Assembly: GCF_037975245.1 (NCBI RefSeq)
Contig: NC_092574.1
Span: 18,262,713 to 18,326,712, forward strand
Reading direction: 5' to 3'
Source of the DNA: Apostichopus japonicus
Lineage: Eukaryota; Echinodermata; Holothuroidea; Aspidochirotida; Stichopodidae
DNA: 64,000 nucleotides
The notes beneath the pieces were generated by a model. That model did no database searches. It worked only from the letters and a program-made list of their open reading frames with translations, and was not told the origin of the DNA. Position 1 is the stretch's first letter. Each line of letters opens with the position of its first letter. The translations under genes and the position numbers were made by a program. This document shows positions 37,801 through 46,800 of the stretch, in pieces.

Positions 37801-40800
37801 AGAACGATTTGATACAGGCCACAAGAAGGTCCTGCACAGTTATGACCAAAAACTCTGTCGAGTTATTTTGTGTTCACGCGCAGGTAAGCAAAATAATCCT
37901 TTTGTTAAAAACACGACATCATTCAAATACTGCACTTTGTGGTACGGCCTGCTCAGTGGATCCATGCTTTTGTTGGGAAAGTTTTGAGGTACTATGTGGG
38001 TTTTCTTCCGGACATCAAAAACAAATGCATGTGTCGATCAATCAGTTACTCATTCGATCAATCAATTAAACTGAAATGAAGTATTATCTTTACGCTGTCA
38101 TGGTGATATTATCTCAAATTCTTTTTCCTTTTCATCTTAAAGGACTACGCCCTGGTGTTTGACACCGAAATGAATATTAAAGAAGAAGCCTGTATTGAAT
38201 ATCTGAGGTAAGTCCTCACCAAGAGTGGTGGAGTTGAGTAGATAAGCAAACGCTGTATTAAATATGGTAAATACGACCTTTGACCTCTCATCCATGATGA
38301 GATGAGACCCGTCCAATTTCATAATAATCCTGTAATATACCTACCCTCACACAGTAAGCAACAACACAGTGTGTATTTTATTCTATATTCTTCATTAAAC
38401 CTTATGGCATTTACGTACTTGACAAAATGAAAGGGAGAATTGGCGTGGTAGTGGTGCGGGAGAGGGGAGGGGAGGGGGAGGGGGAGGGAGAGGGGGAGGG
38501 GGAGGGGAGGATGATTTACCGTAGAAGACGAAAATCGAAACGATGATTGAGGCAGCAAAATTTAGATCGAAAAGATTATGTAAAACAAACAAACAAAAAC
38601 AGCAAGAGCAAGCTTCGATAATGAAAATGGCACATCCCTGTGTACCACCTTTCTAGAAAATTGAGGTTACTTTTCTCGGGCATCGCGCTTAAAACGTTCT
38701 CAATATATTAATATCTCCAGGACAAGAATCGAGAGAGACGTTCTAAGTAATTATATTGGCCCAATGACCGAAACAGGACAACAAATATCTTAACCACCAT
38801 CCACCTCCTTTCCCCACCCCCCCCCACCCCGACGTCCCCGCTCTTAGACCGACAAAGATGCATACGCCACCAGACGGCAGGGCTTTTATAACTAAGTAAA
38901 CAGGCTGTTATCACATATAGTCCATGTATTATTTATTTACGTAAAGTAAATATCTTTAATTAAACCATAACTTTAGTTCTGTTCTCGTTTTAGAACATTG
39001 CCTGTATTTAAAGCATGGAGTGGCCTAAAGTTATTACTGGATTCACCTGTCTACTGGGGCAAACAGAATTACAGGTAATTATACATTTATCAAACCATTG
39101 TTATTGTTTTTCTGCGTAAATTTGGCTTCATTTACTGCCATAGGATGCACGTTTCTTTCATTTCCCTTTTTTATCAGTCTTATACTGTAATGGCCAAGCG
39201 AAGTCAAATTTATATGTTACTCCCTCGACCTCCCCTAATCTTCCTTCTCCCCCCGATCCTCTTCCTCCCCCTCCCCATCCGCCCTCTGCATTTGCACATA
39301 CTGTAGTTCTATAGTGCCATAGTGTATATACAACTTATCAGATGCTGCTTGAAGCTTAATTAAAAGGTCATCAATAATAACTGACCCTAATAAGTTTGAA
39401 TATTGACTCAGTGGTCCAGTTCCACTCATGCCTTACCCCACCCTCCCCCTCTCACATATAACAAAAAACACATCAACAGGGTTGGAAGTAAGGCTTTAAC
39501 ATGTACGAGTGTTTAGTGTTCTACTAGAAAATGGTGCATCCCCATCAAAAAAAGTGATATAGTCCGCATCTGAAGTGCAGTAGATGTAAACAATATTTAC
39601 ACCTTTGTTCAAATTTTATTTTAAACTGAAATTGTAAATACAATTTCAGTTATCATACATTTATGCGCTGATATGTTATCACGGCTTTTTATTTTGTATT
39701 GTTTTTTTATTCATAGTCTGCCATTCATTGTTTATGCATTTTCTTCTTTGTTTGATTATCTTTTGTTTAATTATTTTCAGAGCTGGCCAAGTCATTGTTG
39801 CTGATAGCTTAGACAACGAATGGATTTACGTCATAAAAGCAGTAAGGACTTCGTGTTCTCTTAATTTTAAAAGCAGTATAAAGGATTTAAAAATTACAAG
39901 CTCATGGTTGATATTTTGTTGTTGTTGCTCTGTTAAAGTTTGTGTTGGAGTATTCTCAAACCTACTTAACTGTGAAGTTATGTAAAGAGATATTCCAGTA
40001 ACAGACTATGTGTGACACTTATTTGGAAAAGAGAAATATTCCACACTGCTTATTGCCCCCCCCCCCCCCCCACCCCGCCCCTCCCTCCCATCTCAATATC
40101 TTGCACCTAGCTCTAGATATGGTTGATTGAATATTAGGATATTTTGACTGATTAAACTCATGACTTTTCCAGGGAGTATATTACAGTAGGTGATCTAAGA
40201 TGTCATAAAAGCAAATATTCTTCAAAGGCTTACCTTTCCTAGATGACAACTTCCTAGTTGATTGATTATTGATTCCAGATACAATTCGAATGCCTTCTGT
40301 CAAGGTTCTCCGTCTTTATTTTTTGAATTTCATAAAAATGAAACTTTTTTCTGTAAGAAAACATTACATTCCTCTGGGAATAACTGAGTTAAATAACACA
40401 AAGAAAAAGAAAACCATTTTTCATCTGAACTGAGGTGACGACATCAATCACTTTGCTGTTGCCAGATAACAAATGGAGACGAGCGCAGACTTATATTGAG
40501 TCTGTTAAGCAGTAAACTTGTATTATAATATAGTTACTTATACTCGTTCTCACCCTGATGGTTTTGTACTCGAAATCGTACTCGGGACACATTGGAAATG
40601 TAGTAGTGATACTAGTGAATAATTAAGTACTCGTACTTGTCATTATAGCCTTGTACTCATACTTGTACTCATAATCACACTAAGGCAAACTCTGTACTAA
40701 ACAAGTCTGAATGTGTGACATAATTTCACGAATTATTCATAACATTCGCTCATGACTTTTTTAAACTGATTTTGGCGGTGACTTTGATGAATCTTCGACA

Positions 40801-43800
40801 GAATATCGATATCACGATGTATACTCAGTGGCGTAGCTAGGGGGGGGGGGTCCAGGGAGGGCACGGGCGCCGGGTTTAGGGGGGCGCTGAACTGGGAGAA
40901 TGAGAGTAAAAAAATATGACGAACTTGATGTATGTCGTCAGGCATGAATATTTTCCAGTTACTAATAAGAATCTGAACTGAATGTAGTTGTTTTTATTAG
41001 CAAATTTATAGATTGTGGTTTCTTTTCAGTCCATTTCGACCGTTTTCTCTTTTTTTAAATTCTATTCTGTAATGACTACATGTCACGGAAATTGCGGGTA
41101 TTTCAGTATACAGTTCCAAGGCATTAGATTTTGAAAGGTAGAAATATCATAGGCGTAGGAGCACAATTTGATTTGAGGGGGGGGGGGGGGGTGGGGCTGT
41201 AACGACTTAGCCGAAAAATATAACCAAAAATTTTCAGAAGTGGGGGGGGGGCGCTATTTTCTACTCTTGCACCCGGGCGCCAACACCTCTAGCTACGCCG
41301 CAGTGTATACTATCTATAGTACTCCTTTGTTTTAAATTAAGTTTTGATTTTCCTATTTACAGGGAACATGTGACGTCCTAAAGAAACTTACACGTGGAGT
41401 TTGTCCCTGGGATAGCACCAAGAAACATTATAAGGAATTTAAGAAAGCGAAAGGTGCTCGAGAGATAGCTCTGGCACATAAAGAGCACGCCCTGTCTCAG
41501 CAAAGTAAGTAATTAATTATGATCATGACCCATATCGAAAATATTTGAATTGACGATGCACGAGAGGCTATGTATTTTTTTAGTTGCTCCTGGTGTACGA
41601 CGATGTATTTAGACTACTGGCTAATTGCCGAATGCAGGTACTAGACCTGGACTAATCAAGCAAGTCTCTGGTGTACTAAATACAAGTTTCACCTTCGTCA
41701 AACGTGAAGATTATTTAGGCGCATTTGTGGTATTTTCAATTTTGATAAACTGGGGTGTCCAGATGCAAATATAGCAAACCAAGTTTCGGGATTTTGCAGG
41801 TATTCATTTTCGATGGTGATGGTGAAGGTACTGGATGGGTTGCAAGGAAGGGAGAATGTAAGGGAGGGTGGGTTCTGTACTAGTCATCGATCAATTTCAG
41901 TGTTAAATTTAGTTGGGTATTTCTATGATTTAGATGGCCGGTAAGGCAGGGAAGGGGAGTTTGAGGGGAGGCGGTTTTGGTTTCACAAGAGCCGTCGAGA
42001 CCGCATCATTACAATACTAACGACTAATGTAGTTTTAGCTGAAGAGTATGCGGTAATACTATACGAAATAATAACCTACAGTAATTACCTAATTATGATC
42101 TCTTTAAGCTTGAAATTTGAAATCATCACAATTGCCGGTACCTCATACAAACACTGTATATTTAAGTTAGATCTTCAGTATTGTTTGTTTTTAAATTGTT
42201 TCTATTCCTTTAGTGTTTATCTTTTATTGTTTTGTAATTATTTGTTTACTATCAGCGTTCATTACATCCGAAGAAGGAGTAAAGCCGCCGATTAACGGGA
42301 GGAGAAATCCGTTAAAGGACAGGAAGCCAATTTCGGGAATTTCAGACACCATCTTGGAAAGAAGGAGAATGCTAGAACCAGGGATGTGGACCGAGGTGAG
42401 GACATGACGTCATTAATGAGATAATGATCTATTCTGCTAAAGGTCTCAACGAATGATCTGGTTTGCGGCGTGGAGGGAGGGTGTGTATGACAGTGGTGTT
42501 GAACACTTAACAATTACAAGGCTGACGGGTTACATATGAAAACAGGAAGCAGTGTTAAGCCGGAAAATTGTCCCAGGGTATTGGATTCGTATATATAAAT
42601 ATATAATTATATATACAGATAAAGATATTAAAAATGTTCAACTCCCGACGACAATTATGACATCGAGCGCCTCTTTTGCAATCTTCGTTTCTCTTTAATT
42701 ATTAGTAGGCCTATATTCTGAAATGGGAATACACTATTCTTTTCCCCACACTTTCTCGGACCCCATATTTTTCTGGTCCCTCTAGTTGACTCCAGCCCGT
42801 CTGACCTCCTCTCGCAACGACTTCCTGTAATGGGATGAAGAGAAGCTTTCTGTACATGTTTTCTCCCCTCCAAACAAGAGATCATTAAAGATACAATTAG
42901 ATGCATGATAGTGAAGATGCGTTAAAAAAGACTAAAGGAGAATTGTAGGCTAGATTATATTAAATTTGTAGCATCTTAACTAGTAACAAATAATTATATT
43001 TAATTACAAATTTTCTCATGTTGTCAAAATAATGGAATTACTTCATCTTTGAATCTTGTATTCTTATATTCCTTATCACATAACCTTTATTTCCTGTAAC
43101 TTCTAATCTTGATGACTGTATATTTTCTTCCAAGCAGCCGATTTGTCTATATTTCAATGTTTCTGGTAACACAAATTAAAATGGTGATTAGACGTTTTTC
43201 AACACTCTAAATAAGTTGGACAAACTTTTTGCCCCCAATTAAAAAATAATAAATTTGCCTCAATACACATGTAATATTACGACAGTTTAACCACTTTTAA
43301 TTGCCCAAGAAAAGAAGATGCATTGGTCAAATTGTCTGCAATGGAAGAATAGTCTTATATTTCATTAGGTTACTTTTATTAATGAAACGCAAGCAGCTAT
43401 TTCTATAGAAATTTAAATGTTTACTTTAACTCTGTTGTCCTGTATTAATTACTAACTGCTAACCGTCGTCTTTTCCTAATTTGCAGTCTTTGGATCAGGT
43501 AAAGATGAAACTTTAATAACTTCTTCAAATTTTTCCATTTCACCTCATATCTACACCCGTTGAAGTCTCTCTACTTTCTTTTGATTTCTGTATAGCGCCA
43601 CATCTCACTTATTCATTCAAATAAATTGAAACGTACCTATTCAAAGAGTTTTCACACTTTCAAAAAGTGGAATATGTTGGCCCCTACGACCCAATGTGTA
43701 AATTGGTCTCTCAGATCATGTACGTGCTTTTCTTAGTGTAAGGGAAGTGGTGGGAAGGGGACATTCTATATGTAAAAATGGTCCCCCTCGCCCGAATATC

Positions 43801-46800
43801 GTCACATCTTTTTCATAAAAAGAACACTCATCCAATCTTTCATAACTTCATGACGGGGTAAGGTCACTGAACATGAGTGTGTCACTTCATTGCTCACTGA
43901 TACTGCATGTGAGATTAATTCTGCGACCCTTGACAAAAAATGACGAGTTAAGGAGGTGGTAGGGTGGGTGGGATGGGGTAGGGTGGGATGGGGTGGGGTG
44001 GGATGGGGTAGGGTGGGATGGGGTAGGGTGGGATGGGGTAGGGTGGGATGGGGTAGGGTGGGATGGGGTAGGGTGGGATGGGGTAGGGTGGGATGGGGTA
44101 GGGTGGGATGGGGTAGGGTGCAGGGGTAGGGTGGGATGGGGTAGGGTGGGATGGGGTAGGGTGGGATGGGGTAGGGTGGGATGGGGTAGGGTGGGATGGG
44201 GTAGGGTGCAGGGGTAGGGTGGGATGGGGTAGGGTGGGATGGGGTAGGGTGGGATGGGGTAGGGTGGGATGGGGTAGGGTGGGATGGGGTAGGGTGGGAT
44301 GGGGTAGGGTGGGATGGGGTAGGGTGGGATGGGGTAGGGTGGGATGGGGTAGGGTGGGATGGGGTAGGGTGGGATGGGGTAGGGTGGGATGGGGTAGGGT
44401 GGGATGGGGTAGGGTGGGATGGGGTAGGGTGAGATGGGGTAGGGTGGGATGGGGTAGGGTGAGATGGGGTAGGGTGGGATGGGGTAGGGTGGGATGGGGT
44501 AGGGTGGGATGGGGTAGGGTGGGATGGGGTAGGGTGGGATGGGGTAGGGTGGGATGGGGTAGGGTGGGATGGGGTAGGGTGAATAGAGTATTGCAGCGTC
44601 GCAGGACTTTATTCCACTGCACTGTTGACAATCTTCTTGCCTTATCCCCAGTTCCCGTTTGCACCTGTGTCAATTGTTCACATCATGTATCCATCCATAT
44701 GTACCACTGCACTTTGTTTTGAACTTGAAGTTGATTGTAGTCAGTGGGGTGTGTTTGTTTGGGGGTGGGGGATAGGCGGGGTGGTGGAAGGTTGGGAGAG
44801 AGTGGCAGAGGCAGTTGGTGAGAAATGCAGACGATAGAATGGGCAGTTGCGGATACAGTACTCCTTAGACAATTTTGTATTCGCAACTTCCGTGGAATAA
44901 TAAATTCGAAAAGAATATAAAGACAGCGTTTACACAGAGGTGGGAAATGGGTGAGGGGGGGGGGGGGGTTGGGGGGTTACAATTACTCTACAAAAGGGCG
45001 AAAACATTGTTAACGCCAGAATCTTTTTTTCAATTTGAGGGGTTAACATAACCTAACTCGTAAAAGCTCTCCAAAGGCATCGCTATGTCCAGTTTCACTC
45101 ACTGTCCATTTTGAATTTGTCATCAAGGACGAATTACAATTTGAAATCGATTGTGAAAAGAAGATGGCCTCTTCAAGTCGAGATTGTGGTCACGTGATCT
45201 TGATGGTGATGCCCAATTGGACATGCTTACGGTCGCATGACAAATCGAATGTTATTAAGTGACTTTACTTAATGGTGCAAATGTACACTATATTGTTCAC
45301 TCAAATGCCTTAAATTGGATCAAATATCTATATCTGGAAAGAATTATTGGTGACATTTGTCATTCTGATGACGATCCCGGACACATTGTCTGCTCTAGGT
45401 TTCGTTAAATGATTACTAACTTGCCAAAGACCAGCTAATATTTGATTTTTTCCCCGTCAGGGTCTTTTATTTCATGTACCGTATAAGAGAATTGCCTCCG
45501 GTAGTATATTGTTCATGTGGCAACATTTGTTCAGGTATAGAGAGCTGATTGGGTACAACTCATACAAGTGAAGCTGTTTTGTCTGCTTGTTTTATGCCTA
45601 AGTGTGTCAGAAAGTATATCGACAAAAAGAGACGCTTACATAGAAATCTTTTAAAAGCCTTTCAAAGCCCATTAATCCTCTAATAGCTTAGGTTTAGGCC
45701 ACAAGAGGTAGTGAACATGTATAACATTGCTCTTGTACGTGTTGATATTGAATTTTCTCAATTTTGTTTTGTTTTTGAAGAACCACTGTACGGAAATCTT
45801 TCTTGGAAACGGTCAATTAAGGGTATTTAATGTGTCTTTATAGCTCACATAGTCTGGCAGTATTGGTAATTAACATTTTACTTCACACGGTGTGGCATTG
45901 AACGTGAAGATTCTAAAATGTTATAGCACTGCAAAGTGACTTCGGGTCCTATTGTTTTTTGGAAGACACACATGAGGCTACTACATTTGTTTATTATAAA
46001 TGTCATCGGGAGATTTATTAGAATGCGTATGTTGTGTGGGGACAGGTAAGTTAGGAGTGCAGTTTTAAGCATTGCTATTTTATGCTAAATTTTTAATACT
46101 CCTATTGAACAGAAACCAAGACAGATGTTGGCTACTAGTGGGCTGAACGGCTATATCCAACGGGGGACAGAGTTAGATGTTCCATACTGCGTCCGGGTGG
46201 CGGAACTCGAGGCAGGAGACGTTTTTGTGAGTTTTAATAATGGATAATTTGTATCACAGTTTTTTGTGTTGCCATGGATATTGAATTAGATACTTGGGTT
46301 AAATGTGTTAATCCTCATATGTGTCATTGACCCTACAAGCATCGACTTGAAGTTGAAGTTAGCATCATCATTAAACACATATTACAGGGACCCCCACACC
46401 TTGACAGTAACATCCATGGTCAAGTACATATCATTACTGTGAGAATTACTGAGGGCCAAGCTCTCCCACGTCCCTGCCCACCTGGTGTCTTGGCGCCCTC
46501 AGTTATCAGTAAGTTCCTCAAGTAAGCTGGTAATGAAGAAGTTTTATTAATAATTCTAATAAGTTACTATAGTGATGAGAGCTTGAATTAAACGCATTCA
46601 GACATAAAATATATACAAAAACAGCATTACTGCAATTTCTCTTTCTTATTTTGTCACGTCATAAAATTAAAATATTGCTTTTAGAATTCGCCAAAATCAA
46701 AAGATACATCGGTGATAAAAGTAAAGAAAAAGCAGAAATTGCAAAGAAAACAAAACAGTTAAACATACAAAACCATTTGATATCAGGAAATTACAAAAGA

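Noticed and set aside
43948-44722. Long open frames on both strands (TLPHP and GVGWGR repeats)
   Set aside because: They are readings of a 15-bp minisatellite whose unit length is a multiple of three; no start, splice or domain support.
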